Positions 1 through 5,744 of a DNA stretch of 18,227 nt are shown in pieces. Numbering within the stretch: the first letter of the stretch is position 1; each line of letters starts with the position of its first letter. The position numbers and the translations under genes are program-made. The notes beneath the pieces are model-generated. The model saw only the letters and a program-made list of their open reading frames with translations, was not told the origin of the DNA and searched no databases. The DNA comes from Heteroruminococcus sp964369885 (lineage in GTDB: Bacteria > Bacillota > Clostridia > Oscillospirales > Ruminococcaceae), in assembly GCA_964369885.1 (NCBI GenBank), contig CAYJGQ010000040.1:1-18227 (forward strand), written 5' to 3'.

Positions 1-6
1 TTTCGT

Positions 7-107
7 CCACCTTTTTCAAAAGGTGGTGGGGTGTGGGGCAAAGCCCCACGGTCTTTCGCCTGGGCGAGAGGGGCAAAGCCCCACGGTCTGTGGCAGGTCT
101 GTGGCAG
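7..107. repeat. GC-rich repeat cluster with hairpins
   Basis: A non-coding GC-rich stretch downstream of the radical SAM gene. It has a hairpin with arms at 7-15 and 18-26 (CCACCTTTT/AAAAGGTGG). A second hairpin has arms GTGGGGC (33-39) and GCCCCAC (43-49). A 20-nt direct repeat lies at 35-54 and 70-89 (GGGGCAAAGCCCCACGGTCT), and an 11-nt tandem duplication (GTCTGTGGCAG) at 86-96 and 97-107. A related copy in the opposite orientation is seen at 12145-12178. It may end transcription of the minus-strand gene, but there is no good T-run, so I call it a dispersed intergenic repeat. Confidence 0.6.
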
Positions 108-116
108 GCGGTAGGC

Positions 117-986
117 CTAAAAGCGGCGGCCGCCCTCACTGCGCAGACCGAGCTTGCCCTCGAGGGCATGGGTGAGGGTATCAATCATGTCCTGCTTATC
201 TTGGTTTAGTGTGCCCGACAGGGAAACGTAGTTGGAGGCGTGGTTTGAGCGGAAGACACTGCCGGGGCTGTCAATATGCTCAAGAAGCATACGGGTTTCC
301 TCGGCCACCTGCACGGGTGTAAGGGGGGTAAAGGTACCCTCACGGGTCCAGTCGGCCAGTGGGGTACCCTCCTCAACAAGAAGGGTCAGTAGGCCTATAT
401 ACTTGGGGTTGAGGCTTGACAGGGCACGAGCGCTGTCAAGGGCGTGTTCTGTCATATATTCAAGACCACCCAGTCCCGATATCACCGTTACCGAGAGATC
501 AATATTGGCCTCCTGCATTTTTTTACCCGAGGCTACAATTGCATCTGGGGTGGCACCCTTGTCCATGCGTTTAAGCACCTCTGCACTGCCCGACTCCAGG
601 CCAAGGTAGGCAATTTTCAGACCTGCCTGCCTTAGTTGACATAGCTCCTCCGAGGTTTTTAGCTCTATACTTTTGGGTGAGGAGTAAATGCCCACACGCT
701 CACATTCGGGAAAAAGTTGTGCTATGTGCGACAATATTTCCAAAAGCTGAGGGGTACGCATCATCAGGGCATCGCCATCGGCCAAAAATATACGCTCTAT
801 ACGGCGGTATTCGGTTCTGGCAGTGCGCAGGTCCTCCACAATTTCGGATACCTTGCGTATGGTAAAACTTTTTTCCTTGTACATGTCACAAAAGGCACAG
901 CGGTTGTGGGAACAACCTATGGTGGCCTGCACAATAAGGCTGTAGGCTTCGCTGGGGGGACGGAAAACCCGACCGAAATAACGCAT
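117..986 (-). CDS. Radical SAM protein, function unassigned
   Basis: A 289-residue protein with the iron-sulfur motif of the radical SAM superfamily close to its N-terminus: Cys25, Cys30 and Cys33, with four residues between the first two rather than the usual three. That spacing occurs in a COG1032-like radical SAM group. The cysteines would hold a 4Fe-4S cluster that cleaves S-adenosylmethionine. The following region (FLADGDALMM, then GLESGS) fits the TIM-barrel core of the superfamily. There is no B12-binding or TRAM domain. The start is an ATG preceded by GGAGAAG. The gene follows rpsI but is separated from it by a terminator (1118-1153), so it is probably transcribed alone. The substrate cannot be told from sequence. 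Confidence 0.85.
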   Translation of the reverse strand: MRYFGRVFRPPSEAYSLIVQATIGCSHNRCAFCDMYKEKSFTIRKVSEIVEDLRTARTEYRRIERIFLADGDALMMRTPQLLEILSHIAQLFPECERVGIYSSPKSIELKTSEELCQLRQAGLKIAYLGLESGSAEVLKRMDKGATPDAIVASGKKMQEANIDLSVTVISGLGGLEYMTEHALDSARALSSLNPKYIGLLTLLVEEGTPLADWTREGTFTPLTPVQVAEETRMLLEHIDSPGSVFRSNHASNYVSLSGTLNQDKQDMIDTLTHALEGKLGLRSEGGRRF

Positions 987-1001
987 AAAACTTCTCCATT
1001 C

Positions 1002-1055
1002 TGCCCAAGCTTGGGCAAATCATTATTTACATGGGGTGTGAAAGACATTGTACCA
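1002..1055 (-). promoter_or_regulatory. Putative promoter and palindrome upstream of radical SAM gene
   Basis: Read on the minus strand, an extended -10 (TGG followed by TACAAT, 1047-1055) lies about 60 nt upstream of the radical SAM start; no good -35 is seen. Between it and the ribosome binding site is a perfect 16-bp palindrome, TGCCCAAGCTTGGGCA (1002-1017). The palindrome could be an operator or an RNA hairpin near the ribosome binding site. Confidence 0.4.
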
Positions 1056-1117
1056 CAAAAAAAGCATTTCAAACAGTCAAAATTTGGAGCAGGGCATATG
1101 CAGGCAAATTAATGCTA

Positions 1118-1153
1118 TAAAAGAAAGCGACCTGCCCAAACAAGGCAGGTCGC
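1118..1153 (-). terminator. Intrinsic terminator of rplM-rpsI
   Basis: A perfect 10-bp stem (GCGACCTGCC at 1127-1136 with GGCAGGTCGC at 1144-1153) and a 7-nt loop. On the minus strand it is followed by TTTCTTTTAT. It lies just past the rpsI stop. Confidence 0.88.
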
Positions 1154-1169
1154 AGAGAAAATACATTGA

Positions 1170-1568
1170 TTATCTCTTGGAGAACTGGGGTGCACGACGT
1201 GCGGCTTTGAGGCCGTACTTCTTGCGCTCCTTCATTCTGGGGTCACGGGTTAGGAACCCGGCCTTCTTAAGGATGGGGCGCAGCTCGGGGTTGTGAATGA
1301 GCAGTGCACGGGAAATGCCGTGACGGATAGCGCCGGCCTGGCCGGTTACGCCGCCGCCTGCTACGTTGCAGACGATGTCAAAGCGACCCATGGTATCGGT
1401 AAGCTCCAGGGGCTGACGTGTAATCAGCTTTAGGGTGTCAAGGCCGAAGTACTCGTCGATATCACGGCCGTTGATGGTGATGTTGCCGGTGCCTGCATAG
1501 AGTCTTACGCGGGCTACCGAGTGCTTTCTTCTGCCTGTTCCGTAAAAATATGGTTTGCTCTCATACAT
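1170..1568 (-). CDS. rpsI: 30S ribosomal protein S9
   Basis: A 132-residue protein of the usual length for bacterial S9 (about 130). Family marks are the N-terminal YGTGRRKHSVARVRL segment, the central GGGVTGQAGAIRHGISRAL segment, and the conserved basic C-terminus ERKKYGLKAARRAPQFSKR. In the known ribosome structure that tail reaches the P-site tRNA. The protein is part of the small-subunit head. The start is ATG with AAGGAGG about 10 nt upstream. It lies 18 nt downstream of rplM and is clearly co-transcribed with it, in the near-universal rplM-rpsI order. A strong terminator follows. Confidence 0.98.
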   Translation of the reverse strand: MYESKPYFYGTGRRKHSVARVRLYAGTGNITINGRDIDEYFGLDTLKLITRQPLELTDTMGRFDIVCNVAGGGVTGQAGAIRHGISRALLIHNPELRPILKKAGFLTRDPRMKERKKYGLKAARRAPQFSKR

Positions 1569-1586
1569 GTTCGGTAATCCTCCTTC

Positions 1587-2012
1587 TTAAAGACTCCAAT
1601 TTTCGGGTTTTTGTGCTGCATGGGTGTGCTCAGCGCCACGGAAAGTGCGGCAACGGGTAAGAGCATTACGTCCGATAACGGTATCGGGAACCATGCCCTT
1701 AACGGCCAGCATCATGGCCTTCTCGGGGTTGTCCTGCATAAGGTCGCTGTAACGAACCTCGCGCAGACCGCCCACCCAACCGGTGTGGCGACGGTAGAAC
1801 TTTTGCTCGAGCTTACGGCCGGTCAAAATGGCCTTCTCACAGTTGATAACGATAACATGATCGCCACAATCAACGTGGGGTGTAAATGTGGGTTTGTTTT
1901 TGCCGCGCAAAATGTTGGCAACCAAAGCGGCGGTGCGGCCAAGGGGCTTATCAGCAGCATCGACGATGTACCATTTACGTGTCTGCTCGGCTTTTGGCAT
2001 AAAAGTAGACAT
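1587..2012 (-). CDS. rplM: 50S ribosomal protein L13
   Basis: A 141-residue protein matching bacterial L13 over its whole length: KWYIVDAADKPLGRTAALVANILRGKNKPTFTPHVDCGDHVIVIN at the N-terminal side, then the YRRHTGWVGGLR segment, and a central MVPDTVIGR segment. L13 is an early-assembly protein of the large subunit. The start is ATG with AGGAGG 8 nt upstream. An internal Met at codon 5 lacks such a site. It is the first gene of the rplM-rpsI operon, behind a consensus promoter (2087-2115) and a short leader that can fold into a nested hairpin (2040-2073), a possible autoregulatory site. Confidence 0.98.
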   Translation of the reverse strand: MSTFMPKAEQTRKWYIVDAADKPLGRTAALVANILRGKNKPTFTPHVDCGDHVIVINCEKAILTGRKLEQKFYRRHTGWVGGLREVRYSDLMQDNPEKAMMLAVKGMVPDTVIGRNALTRCRTFRGAEHTHAAQKPENWSL

Positions 2013-2039
2013 GTTTATTTCCTCCTGTACAATCTTGGG

Positions 2040-2073
2040 CTAAAAGTCACGCAACCATTGCGCAACACTTTAG
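2040..2073 (-). promoter_or_regulatory. Nested leader hairpin of rplM mRNA
   Basis: In the roughly 70-nt leader of rplM, read on the minus strand, CTAAAGT pairs with ACTTTTAG (one bulged base), and inside it CGCAA/TTGCG closes a 3-nt loop. It sits between the predicted transcription start and the ribosome binding site. L13 leader RNAs are known in some Firmicutes. I infer a comparable role here but cannot test the match. Confidence 0.45.
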
Positions 2074-2086
2074 AGTCACGAGTGTT

Positions 2087-2115
2087 ATTATATGACACAA
2101 AAAACCCGATGTCAA
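2087..2115 (-). promoter_or_regulatory. Sigma-A promoter of rplM-rpsI
   Basis: On the minus strand, TTGACA (2110-2115), a 17-nt spacer and TATAAT (2087-2092): an exact consensus match about 75 nt upstream of rplM. Confidence 0.9.
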
Positions 2116-2230
2116 TACCTTTTTTGCAATATTTTAATTTACCGCATACAAACTTTGTTTTTCGTCCACATGCTCGCTTATACTACCTAATACTCATGTG
2201 CGATTTTTATTTTTATTATCATACACAATC

Positions 2231-2262
2231 AAAAACCCCCGAAGCCTAAATGCCTTCGGGGG
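2231..2262 (-). terminator. Intrinsic terminator of rpmH-jag operon
   Basis: A 9-bp stem (CCCCCGAAG at 2236-2244 with CTTCGGGGG at 2254-2262) is followed on the minus strand by a TTTTT run. It lies 24 nt beyond the jag stop and ends the five-gene operon before the rplM promoter. Confidence 0.9.
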
Positions 2263-2285
2263 TATGTATCTATGCGGTTTTGTGC

Positions 2286-3311
2286 TTACAGCTCAATCTT
2301 GCCGTAGAGGTGAACACCCTGGTTTTCCACAGGCTTTGGCTGGGAGGTGGGCTTAGGTGCAACGGTGGATGGGGCCGGAGCCGCCTTCTCTTGTTGTTGC
2401 TGCTGTGGACGGGAATTGTGGCGAGGGTTGTTGCCACGAGGTCCGCCATGACCACCACGTCCGCCGCCGGGGCGGGGCCCACGGTGGCCGCCACGTCCGC
2501 CACCACCGCTCCTGTTGGAGGGGTTGGCCGACTTTATAACCACACGGCGGTTTGGCTCCTCACCAATAGAGGTTGAAACAGCTCCGTTTATCTGGGAAAC
2601 GGTGGCATGAATTATACGGCGCTCGTAGGGGTTCATGGGCTCAAGGGTCTGGTTACGGCCGGTCTTTACGGCCTGGCCTGCCAGCTTGCGAGCAATGGCC
2701 TCAAGGGTGCGCTCACGCTTGGCGCGGTAGTTTCCGCTGTCAATGGTCACACGGAGGTAGTCGCCCTCAATGCGGTTGGCCACAAGCCCCGAGAGATACT
2801 GCAAAGAATCAAGGGTTTCGCCACGACGCCCAATTACAACACCTATGTCACTGCCCGAGAGGGACAGGCGCAGGCCGTTTGAGGTGTAACGTGCCGAGAT
2901 TTGAAGATCGCTCACACCCATGCAGGTCATAACCGAGCGCACATACTCCTCCACAGCCTGTCCCTTTGCAAGGGTAGAGGGCGAGGGGGTGTAGGGGACA
3001 CTGTTGTCCGACTGCTCCTGAGTGGGCTGGGTCTTTTGGGGTGCAGCCACAGGGGTGGCAGGTTTTTCCTGGGGAATTGGCTTAGGGGTGGCCACAGGTG
3101 CGGCAACGGGGGCCTGCTTTACAGGCTCGGGGTCGGGCAGTTCAATAAAAACACGCACCTTAGCCGGTATTTTTTTAAGTCCAAACAGGGTCTTACGGGG
3201 TAGATCTATAATTTCAAACTCGGCATCGCTTTTTGAAACGCCAAGCAGAAGACATCCGCTTTCAATAGCGGCATCAACACTAATACCTGTCTGGATAATC
3301 TCCTTAATCAC
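2286..3311 (-). CDS. jag: Jag/KhpB RNA-binding protein with RGG-rich tail
   Basis: A SpoIIIJ-associated protein (Jag/KhpB), an RNA-binding protein encoded next to yidC in most Firmicutes. A Jag N-terminal domain (about residues 1-58) is followed by a Pro/Ala/Gln-rich linker (60-115), a KH domain with the GxxG loop in VIGRRGET (near 160-166), and an R3H domain (about 195-260, containing ERRIIH). Residues 266-302 are Gly/Arg/His-rich with several RGG/RGGH units, then a run of five Gln and a Pro/Ala-rich end. This tail makes the protein (341 residues) longer than the roughly 200-260 of typical Jag. I choose the GTG start at 3311 because GGAGG lies 8 nt upstream and the protein then begins with the family-typical MIKEIIQTG. 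The TTG at 3326 overlaps that site. It is the last gene of the operon. Confidence 0.93.
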   Translation of the reverse strand: MIKEIIQTGISVDAAIESGCLLLGVSKSDAEFEIIDLPRKTLFGLKKIPAKVRVFIELPDPEPVKQAPVAAPVATPKPIPQEKPATPVAAPQKTQPTQEQSDNSVPYTPSPSTLAKGQAVEEYVRSVMTCMGVSDLQISARYTSNGLRLSLSGSDIGVVIGRRGETLDSLQYLSGLVANRIEGDYLRVTIDSGNYRAKRERTLEAIARKLAGQAVKTGRNQTLEPMNPYERRIIHATVSQINGAVSTSIGEEPNRRVVIKSANPSNRSGGGGRGGHRGPRPGGGRGGHGGPRGNNPRHNSRPQQQQQEKAAPAPSTVAPKPTSQPKPVENQGVHLYGKIEL

Positions 3312-3374
3312 AACTTTTACCTCCAAAGTTTCAATGCCCCGGTATGATATGGGGACTACGTTTTCTGCAAATGT

Positions 3375-4436
3375 TTATTTGGTTTCGTCGGACGAGGTGT
3401 AGTCACCATACTTATCGCTATCACGCTTACGGGCGGCGGCCAGCTTCTGACGGTCTATCTCTTTTTGAGAGAGGGCCACAGCGGCGGCCTCCATGCCCTG
3501 TTCTTTGAGCAGGCGTTTGGCCTCTATTTTTTCCTGACGTTCATGCTCGCGGCGTTCTTCCTCATCGGCCTTTAGCTTTTCGGCTATTTGGGCAGGGTTG
3601 TAAATTTTGTTGAGGATGATGGTCTGAATAAGCATTAGCAGGTTGGACACAATCCAGTAAAAACCTACGCCGGTGGGCACCTGGAAGGTAAACCACAGCG
3701 ACATAAGGGGCATCATGATCATCATACTGCGGGTGGCGCCGGCTGTTGCGGCATCGCCCGAGCCGGTGCTTGTTCCGCCGCTTGCTCTCATGGAAACCCA
3801 GGATACCAAGAAGGAGGTAAGGCCGGCCAAAATGGGCACAAGGATGAGTATATCAAAGGCCAGTGGGGGACGCGAACCAAGGTTTATACCCAAAAAGTCA
3901 AGGTTAACCGAGGTGGCCATGGTGACAAACTCCTGCCCAAGGGAGGAAAAGGCTGCGGGGTCATTTTGCAAAGCGCCAATCATGGTGATCTGTGCGCTGT
4001 ATTCGCTGGTTTGATCTATTAGTCCCATCTCAACGCCCAAGGCAAGCAGGGGTTCAATCTGTTCGCTTGTCATACGCACTATGTGGGTTAGGGGCTTGTA
4101 GATAACGTCGATAAGACCAAAAAGCACGGGTAGCTGAATTAGCATGGGCAGACAACCCATCATGGGGTTGTAGTTCTCCCTTGCGTAAAGAGCCTGAAGC
4201 TCCTCGTTAAGCTTTGTGCGGTTGTTGGCGTATTTTTTTTGAAGTTCGGCAATTTTGGGCTGAATTATCTTCATGCGCACGGTGGACTTTTGCTGCTTTA
4301 CCGACAAAGGTGCAAGCAAAAGACGTGTGATAACGGTGAAGAGGATAAGCGCAATGCCGTAGATAGGAATTACCTGATAGCATAGCCACATTATCCACCC
4401 AAGGGGATAGCCCATTATTGAATTAATTATTTCCAT
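3375..4436 (-). CDS. yidC: YidC/SpoIIIJ membrane protein insertase
   Basis: A 353-residue YidC/Oxa1 insertase, which places proteins into the cytoplasmic membrane alone or with SecYEG. The N-terminal hydrophobic segment (about 13-36) runs into TRLLLAPLSVKQQKS, with Arg38 as the conserved charged residue of the hydrophilic groove. The amphipathic KMKP-like cytoplasmic region is followed by the NYNPMMGCLPMLIQLPVLFGL helix and further membrane helices near 205-222 and 240-280. The C-terminal tail is long, charged and probably coiled (about 285-353). There is no lipobox or cleavable signal peptide, unlike B. subtilis SpoIIIJ, but this is common in Clostridia. The start is ATG with GGAGG 11 nt upstream. 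The gene lies between yidD and jag in the standard order. Confidence 0.96.
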   Translation of the reverse strand: MEIINSIMGYPLGWIMWLCYQVIPIYGIALILFTVITRLLLAPLSVKQQKSTVRMKIIQPKIAELQKKYANNRTKLNEELQALYARENYNPMMGCLPMLIQLPVLFGLIDVIYKPLTHIVRMTSEQIEPLLALGVEMGLIDQTSEYSAQITMIGALQNDPAAFSSLGQEFVTMATSVNLDFLGINLGSRPPLAFDILILVPILAGLTSFLVSWVSMRASGGTSTGSGDAATAGATRSMMIMMPLMSLWFTFQVPTGVGFYWIVSNLLMLIQTIILNKIYNPAQIAEKLKADEEERREHERQEKIEAKRLLKEQGMEAAAVALSQKEIDRQKLAAARKRDSDKYGDYTSSDETK

Positions 4437-4536
4437 GAAAAGGGTGACCTCCGAATATATTTTTAGAGTGCAAGCACCCCGGCATAACCAAAGTGTTATT
4501 TAAGATTTAGCTACAAAGTTAAAAACGCATGATATC

Positions 4537-4779
4537 TTAGGCCCTGCGCCATGGTGCAAAATGAAATTTGTCCGGTACAGGCTCCACCCCGCCCTTGCAA
4601 AAAGGGTTGCAGCGCAAAACACGCCAGCCCACCAAAAGCCCGCCGCGCAGTGCGCCAAAGCGGGAAAAAGCCTCAAGGGCGTATGATGAGCAGGTGGGGT
4701 AAAAACGGCAACTGGGCAAAAAAAGTGGTGATATCCAGCGCCGATAAAATTTTACAATACCTATAAAGACATATTTCAT
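4537..4779 (-). CDS. yidD: YidD membrane protein insertion efficiency factor
   Basis: An 80-residue protein of the YidD family (usual length 70-90), thought to help YidC-dependent insertion at the membrane. The family hallmarks are all present: IKFYRRWISP-like start (IVKFYRRWISP), the Cys-rich SCRFYPTCSSYALEAF segment, the GGLLVGWRVLRCNPF segment and the GGVEPVP motif. I start it at the ATG at 4779, which overlaps the rnpA stop (ATGA, bases 4776-4779) and gives the usual MKYV-type N-terminus. The open frame runs 84 nt further upstream, inside rnpA, but those residues look nothing like YidD. The overlap points to translational coupling with rnpA. Confidence 0.95.
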   Translation of the reverse strand: MKYVFIGIVKFYRRWISPLFLPSCRFYPTCSSYALEAFSRFGALRGGLLVGWRVLRCNPFCKGGVEPVPDKFHFAPWRRA

Positions 4780-5126
4780 TGCGGGTCCTCGTCTTGAAGC
4801 AGGCCAAGCTCTATGAAATGCTGTTTCATGGCCTGGTGCAGCTGCCACATGCCACAGTAGCATGTTTTGGTGCGGGCCACAAAGACCAAATCAATACCCG
4901 GGGGCAGGTCGTTTTGTAGCTGGCAAAGTGCAGCGCGTATAAGCCGCCTTGCACGGTTGCGCTGAACAGCACCACCAATTTTTTTGCTGGTGGTAATTCC
5001 CACTCGTATGGTGTTGCTCCGAGCTTTTGCCACATATGTGACAATTAGCGGATGTACGCGGGAGCGACCCCGCTTGTACAAGCGCAGGAAGTCACCGTTG
5101 CGACAAAGTGACTGAAGTTGACTCAC
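4776..5126 (-). CDS. rnpA: Ribonuclease P protein component
   Basis: A 116-residue protein subunit of RNase P, which with the catalytic RNA trims the 5' ends of tRNA precursors. The signature RNR motif is clear (QRNRARRLIRA, residues 55-65), preceded by the SKKIGGAV strand. The N-terminal CRNGDFLRLYKRGRS matches the usual L..n.eF..vyk.G.s pattern. The start is GTG at 5126, with GAGGG 7 nt upstream. The 3' end overlaps yidD by 4 nt. The spacer from rpmH is unusually long (175 nt) and contains strong hairpins, one of them terminator-like, so expression is probably lower than that of rpmH. Confidence 0.95.
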   Translation of the reverse strand: MSQLQSLCRNGDFLRLYKRGRSRVHPLIVTYVAKARSNTIRVGITTSKKIGGAVQRNRARRLIRAALCQLQNDLPPGIDLVFVARTKTCYCGMWQLHQAMKQHFIELGLLQDEDPQ

Positions 5127-5154
5127 CTGTGCGCCCTCACATTTAAAAAGTTAA

Positions 5155-5301
5155 TAAGAAAGGCCACAAGTTTTGCCTTGTGGCCTTACAGCTCGTCCCC
5201 ACGGTGGTGGGGACAGCCCCCGCTTCCACGGTGACACACCTGTGTAGCGGGTAGGCGGACGAATTGCCCTCCCACACTGTACCCCATGTAGGGGTAAAAA
5301 A
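5155..5301 (-). promoter_or_regulatory. Hairpin-rich rpmH-rnpA spacer with attenuator-like stem
   Basis: The transcribed spacer contains a perfect 11-bp stem (AAGGCCACAAG 5160-5170 with CTTGTGGCCTT 5177-5187), followed on the minus strand by TTCTTATTAACTTTTT. It also has a perfect 8-bp stem with a 4-nt loop (GTCCCCAC 5195-5202 with GTGGGGAC 5207-5214), and a TACCCC/GGGGTA hairpin right after the rpmH stop. The first looks like a partial terminator that could reduce read-through into rnpA. This is an inference from structure only. Confidence 0.55.
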
Positions 5302-5436
5302 TCAGTGGGTCAGTCTGGCTCTGCCCTTGGATCGTCTTCTGGCCAACACCTTGCGACCATTGGACGTTTTCATTCTTTTGCGAAAGCCGTGCTCCTTTTT
5401 ACGCTGGAGCTTCTTGGGCTGGTAGGTTCTTACCAT
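5302..5436 (-). CDS. rpmH: 50S ribosomal protein L34
   Basis: A 44-residue, strongly basic protein that reads MVRTYQPKKLQRKKEHGFRK and continues with RMKTSNGRKVLARRRSKGRARLTH. It matches bacterial L34 end to end at the standard length of 44. It is a small late protein of the large ribosomal subunit. The start is ATG with AAAGGAGG about 9 nt upstream. It heads the operon rpmH-rnpA-yidD-yidC-jag behind an exact consensus promoter (5477-5506). In many Firmicutes the divergent neighbour is dnaA; here it is guaB. Confidence 0.97.
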   Translation of the reverse strand: MVRTYQPKKLQRKKEHGFRKRMKTSNGRKVLARRRSKGRARLTH

Positions 5437-5476
5437 TCTTGCACCCTCCTTTCGGGTCATAACCTTGCAAGATAGC

Positions 5477-5506
5477 ATTATATAGCATTACAAGGCCTAT
5501 TGTCAA
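5477..5506 (-). promoter_or_regulatory. Sigma-A promoter of rpmH operon
   Basis: On the minus strand, TTGACA (5501-5506), an 18-nt spacer and TATAAT (5477-5482), about 40 nt upstream of the rpmH start. The rest of the 308-nt divergent region (5437-5744) holds the guaB promoter; no gene and no DnaA-box cluster is seen. Confidence 0.9.
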
Positions 5507-5653
5507 GAAAATTTGCTCCTTTTGCCAAGTTAACAATAATTGCTGTAATATATTGTAGCATAGGGCAGGGTTTTGCCTATATATAGTGGCGACTTTGGCA
5601 GAAAATACACGGGATGTCAATTTGTTTTTGGTTGAAAATATTGGTATAAAACC

Positions 5654-5682
5654 TTGCCTTTCGGGTGAATTTGCAGTAAAAT
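5654..5682 (+). promoter_or_regulatory. Putative promoter of guaB
   Basis: TTGCCT (5654-5659), a 17-nt spacer and TAAAAT (5677-5682), giving a short leader of about 55 nt. No guanine riboswitch fold or PurR-box pair is evident. Confidence 0.6.
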
Positions 5683-5744
5683 AGAAGAAATACAACCTTG
5701 AGTGCAACAAAATACTTAAAGATAAAAAGAAAGGATGAACGCGA

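Noticed and set aside
35..89. CRISPR-like spaced direct repeat
   Set aside because: Only two 20-nt units, themselves hairpins, with a 15-nt gap and no cas genes; it is an intergenic repeat.
2250..2576. Plus-strand open frames opposite the Jag tail, with Leu-rich and Ala/Thr-rich products
   Set aside because: They are antisense shadows of the GC-rich RGG and Pro/Ala codons; no ribosome binding site or family match.
4388..4400. Sequence resembling a DnaA box (TTATCCACC) near yidC
   Set aside because: It is one imperfect site inside the yidC coding region, with no cluster and no AT-rich unwinding region; not evidence of an origin.
4780..4863. Longer yidD start at 4863 giving 108 residues
   Set aside because: The extra 28 residues do not resemble YidD and lie wholly inside rnpA. 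The ATGA overlap start at 4779 fits the family.
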